Assembly (NCBI GenBank): GCA_049115495.1
Contig: JAGDZV010000003.1
Location: 62,001 to 126,000, forward strand
Source of the DNA: JACPUW01 sp049115495
GTDB lineage: Bacteria; Bacteroidota; Bacteroidia; CAILMK01; JACPUW01
Direction: 5' to 3'
DNA length: 64,000 nt
Under the pieces are notes generated by a model. That model made no database searches. It was not told the DNA's origin and worked only from the letters and a program-made list of their open reading frames with translations. Within the stretch, counting starts at the first letter, position 1; each line of letters opens with the position of its first letter. Both the position numbers and the translations under genes were made by a program. Positions 51,001 through 59,986 of this stretch are shown piece by piece.

Positions 51001-53988
51001 ATGATCAGATTTTTATTTTCTTGCTTATTTACAACGCTTTTCTTTTTTTCAAACGCCCAACAAACCATTACTGTAACTGTAAAGGGGGTAGAATCAGGTA
51101 CTGATGAACCAAATGTTCCCGTAGTAATTGAAAATAGAGAATTAGGGATTTATAAAACCTTGATTTCAAGCCCTAACGGCACAATTACTACTTCGTTTTC
51201 AGGAACTGGAACGTTTATAGTTTATGTGGCCAAATCAGACTTAGTTTATTCAGTAGATACGGCAATTTTAAGCATTCATTCAAATGAAAAAGCAAGTGCT
51301 ATTTTGCTTGTTTCAAATAAACTAAACGAGCTGCCCACAGTGGTATTAGAAGGTGAAAAATACTCAGTAACAAAGCTTAACACGGTAAATGCAGAAGTAA
51401 GCAGTGAATTAGGCAACAGAGAAATTAGTAAGCTTCCTGTAGAAGGAAGAGATATTACAAGGGCACTTTTTAGATTACCTAATGTAAGTCAAGCAACTGG
51501 ATTTTATCCTGAAGCGCCAAATGTTGCTATTAATGGGGCTAATTCTTTGTTTACTAATTATTTAATTGATGGATTTGATAACAACGAGAATTTTTTGGGA
51601 GGAATGCGGTTTAACATCCCTGTAGGTTTCAGCGAAAACATTCAAGTTCTCACTAATAATTTTTCGGCAGAATACGGTAATTCAGCCAATGGAGTTATTA
51701 ATGTTACAAGTAGGTCTGGTGGCAATAGCACAAAAGGCGAAGTTTTTTACCAAACAAGACCAGGCCCCATTATTGATGCTTCTTCGCCATATGCTCAAAG
51801 AGATTTATCAGGAAATCAAGTAAAAGATGGTTTTCAAAGACAACAGCTTGGTTTTGGCATTGGAGGTGCTCTTGTACCAAATAAAACTTTCTACTTTATT
51901 AACTATGAGCAGACTTATGATATTAAAGACAATTTGCTCAATGTTCCAGATCTTGGTATAAACGAAACAGTAAGGGGGCAAAACTCATTTGGCTACTTTT
52001 CTGCTAAGCTAGATGAGTACTGGAACAGCAAAATGCATTCTTCTTTAAGGGTAAACTTGGGCAGGGTTGATATTGAAAGACAAGGAGGTGGTTTAGAAGG
52101 TGGTGTTTCTTTTCCTTCGGCTGCAAACTCGCAATTAAGAAACTCATTTACAGTTGCTTCAAAAAATGAATACTATGAAGAAAACTTTACTATACAAACA
52201 AATTATCAGTTTTCTAAGTTCAATTGGAATTATGCAAATGCCATAAATCCCAACCAACCAAATGTTACGGTACTTGGTCCTGATCAACAAACTATAGCAC
52301 TGCTTGGCCACCCAGGATATTTGTTTAATGAGAATGAAGAAACGCATCAGTTTCAACAAAAATTTACTTACGATAAAGGTGGCCACCATTTGGTATTTGG
52401 TGCCGAGTTTAAATCTTCTTACTTTAACTTATTGGGTGGAGGTAATCCAAATGGTAGCTATACTGTATTGCTTACGGAAGATGAGCTTTCTAATTTAAAA
52501 AATGAAAACTTTGGTGCTGCATTGTCTATATACGATATTCCGAGTAGTGTAACCGTTTTAAATTATGCAATTGAGTTAAGAGGAGCTGCATTAGCAAAGC
52601 GACAGAATATTACCAGTTTTTACATTGAAGATCAATGGCAAGCAAGCTCTCTTTTATCAATAAATATGGGCTTGCGATACGATTATGATAATTTAAGCGT
52701 AGGTGGCGGTAATAATGGAGATTATAACAATATTGCTCCAAGGTTTAGTGCCAATTATAAGTTGAACGAGAAGTCTTCGTTAAGAATAGGCTATGGCATT
52801 TTTTACGAAAAAGTACTTTATGCCATATATAGCGATGCTATGCAACAAAGCTCTAATAATGATCAGTTCAAAATGCAAATTGAAGAATTTGTGCGTTTAG
52901 GCATTTTACCAGAAGATACTGATATTGACAAGGTACTTACTGAGGGTAATTTAGGTGCAAATGCATTTGATGTTGATTACTTACAAGGGCCTTCAGCCAA
53001 TGCATTAAATGAAAACAGAAATACTGTTTTTTCGAATGAAAGACGTATTCTAAATCCAAATGGGTATAAAAATCCATTCGCCCATCAATTTACTATGGGT
53101 TATCAAAATCAAGTAAATAAGAATACTCTTTTTTACATTGATTTAGTACACAACAGATCTTACAACCTTTTTAGGCTTACCAACCTGAATGCGCCACAAG
53201 CTTATTCAGTAAATGCAAATAATGTTGAGGTTCGTTCGGCACAAGAAGCTGACCTTACAAGGCCAGTGCCTATTTCGCGCGGTGCATTTAGTGTAATTAA
53301 TGATAGCATAGTTACTGGTATTGCAAGAAACGTTGTAATGACCGAATCGGCCGGAAGGTCTAATTACTATGCTGCTAGTTTTACTTTAAATAAGGATTTA
53401 GGACAAGATAAATATGCTTACAGGCTAAGCTATACTTTGTCAAGGCTTGAAAACAATACTGAAGATATAAACTTTAGAGCCATGGATGCAAACAATTTTG
53501 ATGCAGAATGGGGGCCTAGCATTAACGATAGATTACACATTATTAATGCTTTTATTATTTACGAGCCAATCAAAAGATTAAATGTAACTGTTGCTGCTTT
53601 ACTTCAAAGCGGTCAGCCTATAAATAGAATACCTGATGCTTTGATCTATGGTACCACAGATTTAAACGGTGATGGAAGATCATTTGGAGACGCATACGTA
53701 GGCAATAGCGATAGAAGCCCGGGTGAAACACGAAACAGCGATAGATTGCCGTGGAGTAAAACGATTGACTTAAGTGTGCAGTATGCGTTTGACTTAAAAA
53801 AGAAAAATGCTTTTGAAATTAGAGCAGATATTTTTAATGTATTAAATACTATAAATCTAAGCGGTTATTCAAACAATGCTACTCAGAGTAATCAAATTCA
53901 AATTGGTTCGGGTGCCAATGGTGCTTTTACGGCTAAAAATGCAGCGCCTCCGCGTCAATTTCAATTCGTTTTGCGATATAAATTCTAA
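51001..53988 (+). CDS. TonB-dependent outer-membrane receptor
   Basis: A 995-residue receptor with a signal peptide (MIRFLFSCLFTTLFFFSNAQ). An N-terminal carboxypeptidase-D-like sandwich (about 20-105) leads to the plug (GREISKLPVEGRDIT is replaced by NREISKLPVEGRDITRALFR; TNYLIDGFDNNENFLGG) and the barrel, which ends VLRYKF. ATG 51001 is chosen for the clean signal peptide. No SusD-like partner lies next to it, so it is an orphan receptor; the substrate cannot be read. The region after it carries an operator array. Confidence 0.93.
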   Translation: MIRFLFSCLFTTLFFFSNAQQTITVTVKGVESGTDEPNVPVVIENRELGIYKTLISSPNGTITTSFSGTGTFIVYVAKSDLVYSVDTAILSIHSNEKASAILLVSNKLNELPTVVLEGEKYSVTKLNTVNAEVSSELGNREISKLPVEGRDITRALFRLPNVSQATGFYPEAPNVAINGANSLFTNYLIDGFDNNENFLGGMRFNIPVGFSENIQVLTNNFSAEYGNSANGVINVTSRSGGNSTKGEVFYQTRPGPIIDASSPYAQRDLSGNQVKDGFQRQQLGFGIGGALVPNKTFYFINYEQTYDIKDNLLNVPDLGINETVRGQNSFGYFSAKLDEYWNSKMHSSLRVNLGRVDIERQGGGLEGGVSFPSAANSQLRNSFTVASKNEYYEENFTIQTNYQFSKFNWNYANAINPNQPNVTVLGPDQQTIALLGHPGYLFNENEETHQFQQKFTYDKGGHHLVFGAEFKSSYFNLLGGGNPNGSYTVLLTEDELSNLKNENFGAALSIYDIPSSVTVLNYAIELRGAALAKRQNITSFYIEDQWQASSLLSINMGLRYDYDNLSVGGGNNGDYNNIAPRFSANYKLNEKSSLRIGYGIFYEKVLYAIYSDAMQQSSNNDQFKMQIEEFVRLGILPEDTDIDKVLTEGNLGANAFDVDYLQGPSANALNENRNTVFSNERRILNPNGYKNPFAHQFTMGYQNQVNKNTLFYIDLVHNRSYNLFRLTNLNAPQAYSVNANNVEVRSAQEADLTRPVPISRGAFSVINDSIVTGIARNVVMTESAGRSNYYAASFTLNKDLGQDKYAYRLSYTLSRLENNTEDINFRAMDANNFDAEWGPSINDRLHIINAFIIYEPIKRLNVTVAALLQSGQPINRIPDALIYGTTDLNGDGRSFGDAYVGNSDRSPGETRNSDRLPWSKTIDLSVQYAFDLKKKNAFEIRADIFNVLNTINLSGYSNNATQSNQIQIGSGANGAFTAKNAAPPRQFQFVLRYKF

Positions 53989-54010
53989 TTGCTTTTCTTA
54001 AAAAAGACAA

Positions 54011-54053
54011 TTGATGACCTAGGTCATCAAATTAATTTGATGAAGAATGTCAT
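54011..54053. promoter_or_regulatory. Alternating half-site array (overlapping perfect palindromes)
   Basis: The 7-mer TTGATGA and its reverse complement TCATCAA alternate with constant 6-bp spacers: TTGATGA (54011), CCTAGG, TCATCAA (54024), ATTAAT, TTGATGA (54037), AGAATG, then TCAT (54050). This creates two overlapping perfect 20-bp palindromes, 54011-54030 and 54024-54043. Two spacers are themselves palindromic. It looks like a cooperative operator array and lies 112 bp upstream of the 92-residue protein gene. The protein that binds is not known. Confidence 0.55.
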
Positions 54054-54099
54054 ATTTGTTTAAGTTTAAGGGTTGTGAAACCTAAACAAAACGAAATAT

Positions 54100-54137
54100 G
54101 TTGTGTTAATTCATTTGGTAATTAGAATTTACACAAC
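54100..54137. repeat. Large inverted repeat upstream of the 54165 gene
   Basis: GTTGTGTTAATTC (54100-54112) and GAATTTACACAAC (54125-54137) pair over 13 positions with one mismatch and a 12-base loop. It may be a leader hairpin or an operator of the next gene, whose ATG lies 28 bp downstream. Confidence 0.5.
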
Positions 54138-54164
54138 GAATGTTTTGTACTAAGAGAGTGATTA

Positions 54165-54443
54165 ATGAATGCAGTAAAGTCTTATATACAAGAGCTTGAA
54201 GAAGATGGTATTTACCTATCAAATTTGAGCGGAGAAAATAGGTTTATTCCCTGGAGAAGAATTTCTCATTTTACATTAAATACGAGAGAGGAGCGTAATA
54301 ATGCGAAAATTAAGCTAAAGGAAGGTTATCAATTGGTGGTAAAGATTAACGAACCTTTTAGTTTGGCACAGCGCATTTATAAGGTGCTTTTTAATCATGG
54401 CGAAGATGCCAAAGAGTCTTTACCCGAGTTTGAAATTACTTGA
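54165..54443 (+). CDS. Small protein of unknown function
   Basis: A 92-residue soluble protein with no signal peptide. It has an acidic helix at the start (AVKSYIQELEEDGIYLSNLS), a strand-rich middle (RFIPWRRISHFTLNTREE) and an acidic C-terminus. I do not recognise a family. It lies behind an unusual operator array and inverted repeat, so its expression is probably regulated. It overlaps the convergent gene by 8 bp. Confidence 0.65.
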   Translation: MNAVKSYIQELEEDGIYLSNLSGENRFIPWRRISHFTLNTREERNNAKIKLKEGYQLVVKINEPFSLAQRIYKVLFNHGEDAKESLPEFEIT

Positions 54444-55029
54444 TAACTGAAATTTTTAGTTGCGCAATAGATCCATTCTCAAATCCAAAAATCACCAACA
54501 ACGGTGCATACATTAATTGGTCAACCCCACTTGACCAATACCCGTTTTCAAAAGCCAATTTCTTTACATTCTTACCATTAAAGTCAACTATTTGCACACT
54601 TTTAAGCGGTTGGTCTAAGGGCTCGTAAAATCTTATTTCGTTGCTGGCAATTAGCCATTTAATTTCTTTTTGCTCACCAAAATAAAAGTGAGCAAAAACA
54701 CTTGAATTTCCTTGGCCGCCAAATTCTAAATAGTAGTAGTTGGTGTCAAAGTCTTTTGGCGCTTCATGCACAAATGAATAACCCATATCATTATCGCTAT
54801 CACCACAAATGCCTGGAATTTCACCAATTTGAGAAAATCCAATACTCGTATCAGTAGAGTGATAAATTCTAATTCCATTACATGTGTTGCCACCACCAAT
54901 GGTAAAACTTATTCTAATGCCACCATCAAATTCATCATCTATAAAAAGGTTTGTAAGTATAGGATGCTGAGCCAATGCCCCACATGGAATAAGTACAAAT
55001 TGTGCTATTACGAATAAGAATTTCACCAA
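54436..55029 (-). CDS. Exported protein with T9SS-like C-terminus
   Basis: A 197-residue exported protein with a signal peptide (ends ALAQ, about residue 21). The middle is a beta-sandwich (fibronectin-like) with cysteines in NTCNGIRIYH and IPGICGD. The end (SVQIVDFNGKNVKKL, then a YAPLLVIFGFENGSIAQLKI-type strand pair) resembles a type-9-secretion sorting domain, which would make it a secreted, surface-attached protein. That reading is tentative. Confidence 0.6.
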   Translation of the reverse strand: MVKFLFVIAQFVLIPCGALAQHPILTNLFIDDEFDGGIRISFTIGGGNTCNGIRIYHSTDTSIGFSQIGEIPGICGDSDNDMGYSFVHEAPKDFDTNYYYLEFGGQGNSSVFAHFYFGEQKEIKWLIASNEIRFYEPLDQPLKSVQIVDFNGKNVKKLAFENGYWSSGVDQLMYAPLLVIFGFENGSIAQLKISVIK

Positions 55030-55114
55030 TTGAAGAATGCCGTAAACAACAAAAAAGTTCTAACCAATTGTATTAAAATGCGTTTTATGATTCTAAAACT
55101 TACATTTAGAGCTT

Positions 55115-55552
55115 ATGACAATCGCAATTCTTGTAAAATACTTCCATTACATTTCAATTTTTATTTTGGTTGCTTCGGTTTTTTGTGAATTTGTATTGGT
55201 TAAAAAAGCACTGAGCAGAAGTGAAATATTAAGGTTATCAAAAATTGATATGCTGTATGGATTGTCTAGCCTAGCAGTAGTTGGTTTTGGTTTTTTACTT
55301 TGGTTGGGTGTGGGGAAACCAGCTGATTTTTACTCCGAAAATCCAATTTTCGGAGTAAAAGTAACCTTAGCTATTTTACTTGGATTATTTAGTATTTATC
55401 CAACAGTATATTTTATGAAGAACCGAAAAGGCGAATCAAATGAAGTTATTGAAACGCCTAAACTTGTGTTTTACAGCATATATGCCGAGTTCTCACTTTT
55501 AATAATTATTCCCTTTCTTGCAACGTTAATGGCCAATGGTATAGGCCTTTAG
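55115..55552 (+). CDS. DUF2214-family membrane protein
   Basis: A 145-residue protein with four membrane helices. The pattern KYFHYISIFILVASVFCEFVL, then LSKIDMLYGLSSLAVVGFGFLLWLG, resembles DUF2214. Function unknown. Its stop is 2 bp from that of the convergent small membrane-protein gene. Confidence 0.75.
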   Translation: MTIAILVKYFHYISIFILVASVFCEFVLVKKALSRSEILRLSKIDMLYGLSSLAVVGFGFLLWLGVGKPADFYSENPIFGVKVTLAILLGLFSIYPTVYFMKNRKGESNEVIETPKLVFYSIYAEFSLLIIIPFLATLMANGIGL

Positions 55553-55554
55553 TA

Positions 55555-55953
55555 CTAAATAAAAATGGCTATTAATAAAAAAAATAATAAGCTGCTATTT
55601 TTTACAATAGCAGCTAAAAGCGTTTTTTTAATGTATGAATTGGGAAACCCTTCATTCTTAAGCAGATTGCTTAGCCGGTTTAGGCTGTAAATGCTTATGA
55701 TAAGAACCCCTAAAGTTAAAACTAACATTAAATTCTTAAGGCTTATAAGCCCGTGCTCTAAACCAATTAGCCCAAGAATAAAAATGACTAAGAAGACAAT
55801 TGATACAAGGTAGTTCTTATTTCTTTTTGAAGTTAGGTTTACCAATTTCACCTTATCGCCGTCAGACAAAATAAGATTAGCTTGTTTTTGAAGGTGTATT
55901 GAATAAACAAACCCAGCAATTACAATTGCAAATGGCAAAAAAAACTTGTACAA
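55555..55953 (-). CDS. Small membrane protein, unknown
   Basis: A 132-residue protein with four predicted helices (about 3-20, 47-65, 72-90, 113-131) and a lysine-rich loop in between. I do not recognise it. It starts 2 bp after the DEAD-box helicase stop, so the two may be transcribed together. Confidence 0.65.
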   Translation of the reverse strand: MYKFFLPFAIVIAGFVYSIHLQKQANLILSDGDKVKLVNLTSKRNKNYLVSIVFLVIFILGLIGLEHGLISLKNLMLVLTLGVLIISIYSLNRLSNLLKNEGFPNSYIKKTLLAAIVKNSSLLFFLLIAIFI

Positions 55954-55955
55954 GG

Positions 55956-57623
55956 TTAATCCTTAAAGAATTTTACATCTTTACCATCAAATTTCACTTT
56001 GCCTTTTTGCAATAAAGCAATTGAATCCATTAGTTTAACTTCAAAAAAGCTTTCGCCTTTATTAACTTTTATTCTGCCAATTGGGCTTTTATTGTTGCCC
56101 AAAGCCTTGTTAATCATGGCTATAACGTGGGTTGGGTTTACCTTATGACGTGAGCCTCTATCAACCTTCATTTGTTCCCAGCCACCTGAGTCTCTGTCGT
56201 CTCTTCTTCCACGATCATTTCTGTCTCTGTCTCTTCCTTTACCTCTAGAACGTTCGTTTCGTCCACCACGACCCTGTCTTTGTTCTTTTTTAGGTGGCTC
56301 TATATTTAAATCAGGAGCATTTCTATAATCATTCAACAAATGCTGAAACTCATAGGCTACTACTTTCTTTATGAGCTCTTCTTTTTCTAGATGATTAAGT
56401 TTTTCGAGTGCGCTTGGCAAAAACTCCCCAATAGTGTTTTCATTAACTTCTAGCGCACTAATTTTATTAAAATAGTGGTGAAGCTGATTTTGGCATATTT
56501 CCCATCCACCAGGAATTTCTTGCTTTTCAAATTTCTTGTTAATAATTCGCTCTATTTCATGTAGCCTTCCAAACTCACGCGAATGAATAATTGCTATTGA
56601 TATTCCTTCTTTGCCGGCTCTACCTGTTCTTCCACTTCGGTGAGTATAGTTTTCAGTATCGTCTGGCAAATTGTAATTGATAACATGGGTAAGATTATCA
56701 ACATCAATTCCTCTGGCTGCAACATCTGTGGCTACAAGAATCTGTAAGGTTTTGCGCCTAAACTTATCCATTACTGTATCACGCTGACTTTGGCTTAAGT
56801 CACCGTGAAGTGCATCAGCATTGTACCCGTGCGTTAATAGTTTGTCAGCTACATCTTTAGTTTCGGCCCTTGTTCGGCAAAATACCATGCCATAAATCTC
56901 AGGATGTGCATCAACAATTCGTCTAAGTGCTTCGTATCTATTTCTTGAAGTAGTTAGATAGTAATGATGTTGCACATTAGAAGTACTTTCATTCTTTTTG
57001 CCAATGGTTACTTCTTTAGGGTTGTAAAGATAATTTTTGGCGATTGAAGCTACATCTTTTGGCATTGTAGCCGAGAACATAAGTGTTCTTCTTTCATCAG
57101 GTGTTGCTTGCAATATGGTTTCAATATCTTCTTTAAAACCCATATTTAGCATCTCATCTGCTTCATCAAGCACCAATATTTCTAATTGACTAAGGTCTAT
57201 TTTACCTCTATTCATTAAGTCAATTAGTCTACCTGGTGTTGCCACCAAAACATGAGGTGGTTTTCTAAGCTTTTTAATTTGAGCAACAATGTCGGTTCCA
57301 CCGTACACTGCCATGGTTCTCACACCTTTTATATATTTAGAATAAGTAGCTAAATCTCTACTTACCTGCATGCAAAGCTCCCTTGTTGGAGTTAATATTA
57401 GAGCATGTATGTAGTCTTCAGAAGTTTCAATATCATGAACAATGGGTAATCCAAAGGCTGCAGTTTTACCAGTTCCTGTTTGAGCAAGCCCAACTAAGTC
57501 TTGATCTGATTCAATTAAAACTTTGGCGGTTTGCTCTTGAATAGGTGTTGGTTGTGTAAAGCCCAATTCTTCAAGGGCCTTTAAAATTTCGGGTTTATAA
57601 CCCAATTCTTCAAAAGTTGTCAT
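55956..57623 (-). CDS. DEAD-box RNA helicase with C-terminal RNA-binding domain
   Basis: A 555-residue ATP-dependent RNA helicase of the DeaD/CsdA type. The Q motif (FTQPTPIQEQ), Walker A AQTGTGKTAAF, DEAD box LVLDEADEMLN, FSATMP and the HRSGRTGRAGKEG motif are complete. A basic, arginine-glycine-rich linker (residues about 445-485) leads to a C-terminal DbpA-like RNA-binding domain. ATG 57623 was preferred because MTTFEELGY is the usual start. It probably acts in ribosome assembly or cold response. Confidence 0.94.
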   Translation of the reverse strand: MTTFEELGYKPEILKALEELGFTQPTPIQEQTAKVLIESDQDLVGLAQTGTGKTAAFGLPIVHDIETSEDYIHALILTPTRELCMQVSRDLATYSKYIKGVRTMAVYGGTDIVAQIKKLRKPPHVLVATPGRLIDLMNRGKIDLSQLEILVLDEADEMLNMGFKEDIETILQATPDERRTLMFSATMPKDVASIAKNYLYNPKEVTIGKKNESTSNVQHHYYLTTSRNRYEALRRIVDAHPEIYGMVFCRTRAETKDVADKLLTHGYNADALHGDLSQSQRDTVMDKFRRKTLQILVATDVAARGIDVDNLTHVINYNLPDDTENYTHRSGRTGRAGKEGISIAIIHSREFGRLHEIERIINKKFEKQEIPGGWEICQNQLHHYFNKISALEVNENTIGEFLPSALEKLNHLEKEELIKKVVAYEFQHLLNDYRNAPDLNIEPPKKEQRQGRGGRNERSRGKGRDRDRNDRGRRDDRDSGGWEQMKVDRGSRHKVNPTHVIAMINKALGNNKSPIGRIKVNKGESFFEVKLMDSIALLQKGKVKFDGKDVKFFKD

Positions 57624-57770
57624 TAAATGTATGAGTGATTGACCTGCAATCAATTAGAAAATTGACTGCAAAGGTAGTTGATTGATTTTCAAAAGCGGAA
57701 TAATAAAAATGAGCCTTTCCTTTGGGTATTCTTGACTGATTTGAAGTAATATTACCGCTTTTTAAAAGAA

Positions 57771-58625
57771 ATGATAATGAGATACTTTGTTTTTCTAATT
57801 GCAATAAGTGCATTTATAGGTTTACAGGCTTGTGGAGGTGAAGAACTTACGGTGGTTGCCGATTTTGATTCAGAATTGGTTGAAGGAAATAAATATGCTT
57901 TCAACGTTACAACCCAAGAATATACTTCGGTTGAGTGGAGCATAGAAGGAGCAACATATACTGAACCTAACATTGAACATACCTTTAGTACTGAAGGTAC
58001 TTTTGATGTTGTACTTAAAGTAACACTTGAAAAAGATGGGGAAATAGCTACAAACGAAACCTCTAAATCATTTACCATTTCAACGCAGTACGAATGCATA
58101 AAGGTGAACACAAAGTTCGGAGATTTTCAATTTTACCTTTATCAAACCACACCACTGCACAAAGAGAATATTGTTAAACTAGCTCAAGAAGGCTATTACG
58201 ACGGTACAACTTTTCATAGAATAATTAAAGGTTTTGTAATTCAAGGAGGCGATCCTTTATCAAAAGATGGAGACCCATCAAATGATGGTACAGGCGGACC
58301 TGGATATACTGTTGATAGAGAGTTGAACAGCAAGTTAGAACACGTTCAGGGCGCGATTGGCGCTGCAAGAAAGTCTAATGAAACTGCTAGCAATGGCTCT
58401 CAATTCTATGTTGTAGAAAACTCAGCAGGAGCACATCATTTAGATGGTCAATACACTGTTTTTGGAATTGTTTTTGATGGAATGGATGTGGTTTCAACAA
58501 TAGCATCTCAGGCAAAAGATGGTGGTGATAGACCATTGTCTAACATTACTATGGAAGTAGATGTTATTTACCACAGCGCCAGTACATTAAAGAATAGTTT
58601 CGGGTTCGATATTCCGGCTGAATAA
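57771..58625 (+). CDS. Lipoprotein fusion of a PKD-like domain and cyclophilin-type isomerase
   Basis: A 284-residue lipoprotein (lipobox LQAC, about residue 21). A PKD-like Ig domain (about 25-110; YTSVEWSIEGATYTEPNIEH, then TFSTEGTFDVVLKV) precedes a cyclophilin domain (about 112-270) with TTFHRIIKGFVIQGGDP, NGSQFYVVENSA and LDGQYTVFGIVFDG. Cyclophilins speed proline isomerisation. This one acts at the envelope. Start ATG 57771; ATG 57777 is also possible. The MATE gene follows 8 bp later. Confidence 0.9.
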   Translation: MIMRYFVFLIAISAFIGLQACGGEELTVVADFDSELVEGNKYAFNVTTQEYTSVEWSIEGATYTEPNIEHTFSTEGTFDVVLKVTLEKDGEIATNETSKSFTISTQYECIKVNTKFGDFQFYLYQTTPLHKENIVKLAQEGYYDGTTFHRIIKGFVIQGGDPLSKDGDPSNDGTGGPGYTVDRELNSKLEHVQGAIGAARKSNETASNGSQFYVVENSAGAHHLDGQYTVFGIVFDGMDVVSTIASQAKDGGDRPLSNITMEVDVIYHSASTLKNSFGFDIPAE

Positions 58626-58633
58626 TTCGATAA

Positions 58634-59986
58634 TTGTCAAATAGAAAAGACCTTACCGCCGGATCTGTACAATCCAATTTAATTAGACTAACGCTGCCAA
58701 TGCTTGTAGGCATTTTTAGTATGGTGGCTTTTAATCTTATTGATACGTTTTATGTGGGCAAATTGGGTAAAGATGAATTGGCCGCACTAAGCTTTACTTT
58801 TCCGGTAATTACCTTAATTTTTAGTTTAATACAAGGTATTGGAATGGGAGCTACGGCTTTAATTTCAAAATCAATAGGTAAAAACGATCTTCAAAAAGCC
58901 AAGAGAGAAACAAGCGATTCTCTTATGCTTGGCTTAATACTAGCAGGTATATTTTCAGCAATTGGTTTCTTTACCATCAGACCAGTATTTAGTCTCTTAG
59001 GTGCTGAAGGTCATATACTTGAGCTTATAGAAGACTATATGAGTATTTGGTATTTTACCATTGTTTTTGTGGTTATACCTTTTGTAGGCAATAGTGCTAT
59101 ACGTGCAACGGGAGATGCCAATACACCTGCAATGATCATGATATTCGCAGTGGTAATCAATGCCATTTTAGATCCCTTATTAATATTTGGAATTGGACCT
59201 TTTCCCGCACTTGGTTTAAAAGGAGCCGCCTTGGCTACAAGTATTTCAAGGGCCATAACACTTTTTGTTTCCCTTTATATTCTGTATTTCAGGGAGAAAC
59301 TAATCACCTTTGATATTCCTCCAATGAATGTTTTAAAGAGCTGTTGGGGCGCTGTATTGTACATTGGAATTCCATCAGGTTTCAGCAGAATGCTTGGGCC
59401 AATTGGAATTGCAATTGTTACTGCCACAATTGCGCAATTTGGAGAGTCTTCTGTTGCGGCATTCGGTGTGGGGTCAAGAATCGAGTTTTTGTTTATGACC
59501 ATACTTATAGCGCTTGCTGCTAGTTTTGGACCATTTACAGGTCAGAATTTGGGTGCGGGCAAAATAGAAAGGGTAGAAGAAGCTCTCAAAAAAGCCGGCT
59601 CGTTTTCTTTATTGTGGAGCATTTCAATGGCCGTGGTTTTGTTCTTTTTTGGTAAGACCTTAGCGAGCGTATTTAGTGAAAATGCTGAAGTAATTGAAAA
59701 TACGGGGCTCTATTTAAGTATAGTGCCTTTGGCATTTGGTTTTCAGGGGATAGCGCAAACTGTAAATTCAATTTTGAATACAATAAAAAAGCCGATGCAT
59801 GCATCGGCTTTAATTCTTTTCACTATGGTTGGATTGGTTGTTCCTATGGTTAAATTAGGAGCTAATTTCTATGGGTTGCAAGGCATTTTTGCAGCATTGG
59901 CCATTTCTTACTTTATAGGTGGCTCAACCGCTTACGTGCTATGCAGGCGATGGTTATCAAAACCAGAATTTATTCAAGGTCAATAG
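58634..59986 (+). CDS. MATE-family multidrug efflux transporter
   Basis: A 450-residue transporter with twelve helices. The family marks are LTLPMLVGIFSMVAFNLIDT, FYVGKLGKDELAALSF, GMGATALISKSIG and the GAALATSISRAITLF stretch. It uses a sodium or proton gradient to pump out compounds; the substrate is unknown. The start is TTG 58634. Its coding sequence contains the terminator of the convergent lipoprotein gene (59785-59811) and overlaps that gene by 17 bp at the 3' end. Confidence 0.93.
   Translation: MSNRKDLTAGSVQSNLIRLTLPMLVGIFSMVAFNLIDTFYVGKLGKDELAALSFTFPVITLIFSLIQGIGMGATALISKSIGKNDLQKAKRETSDSLMLGLILAGIFSAIGFFTIRPVFSLLGAEGHILELIEDYMSIWYFTIVFVVIPFVGNSAIRATGDANTPAMIMIFAVVINAILDPLLIFGIGPFPALGLKGAALATSISRAITLFVSLYILYFREKLITFDIPPMNVLKSCWGAVLYIGIPSGFSRMLGPIGIAIVTATIAQFGESSVAAFGVGSRIEFLFMTILIALAASFGPFTGQNLGAGKIERVEEALKKAGSFSLLWSISMAVVLFFFGKTLASVFSENAEVIENTGLYLSIVPLAFGFQGIAQTVNSILNTIKKPMHASALILFTMVGLVVPMVKLGANFYGLQGIFAALAISYFIGGSTAYVLCRRWLSKPEFIQGQ
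59785..59811 (-). terminator. Intrinsic terminator of the convergent lipoprotein gene, inside the MATE gene
   Basis: A perfect 24-bp palindrome (59788-59811; half AAAGCCGATGCA) that on the minus strand ends with six T. It lies about 160 bp past the minus-strand lipoprotein stop and inside the MATE coding sequence, whose codons there read KKPMHASAL. Confidence 0.7.

Noticed and set aside
54011..54030. FNR/CRP-type box
   Set aside because: TTGAT and ATCAA are separated by 10 bases, not the 4 of an FNR site, and the half-site continues in an alternating array.
54101..54136. Fourth NrtR operator
   Set aside because: TTGTGT and ACACAA are present but separated by 24 bases, unlike the constant 7 of the three island sites.
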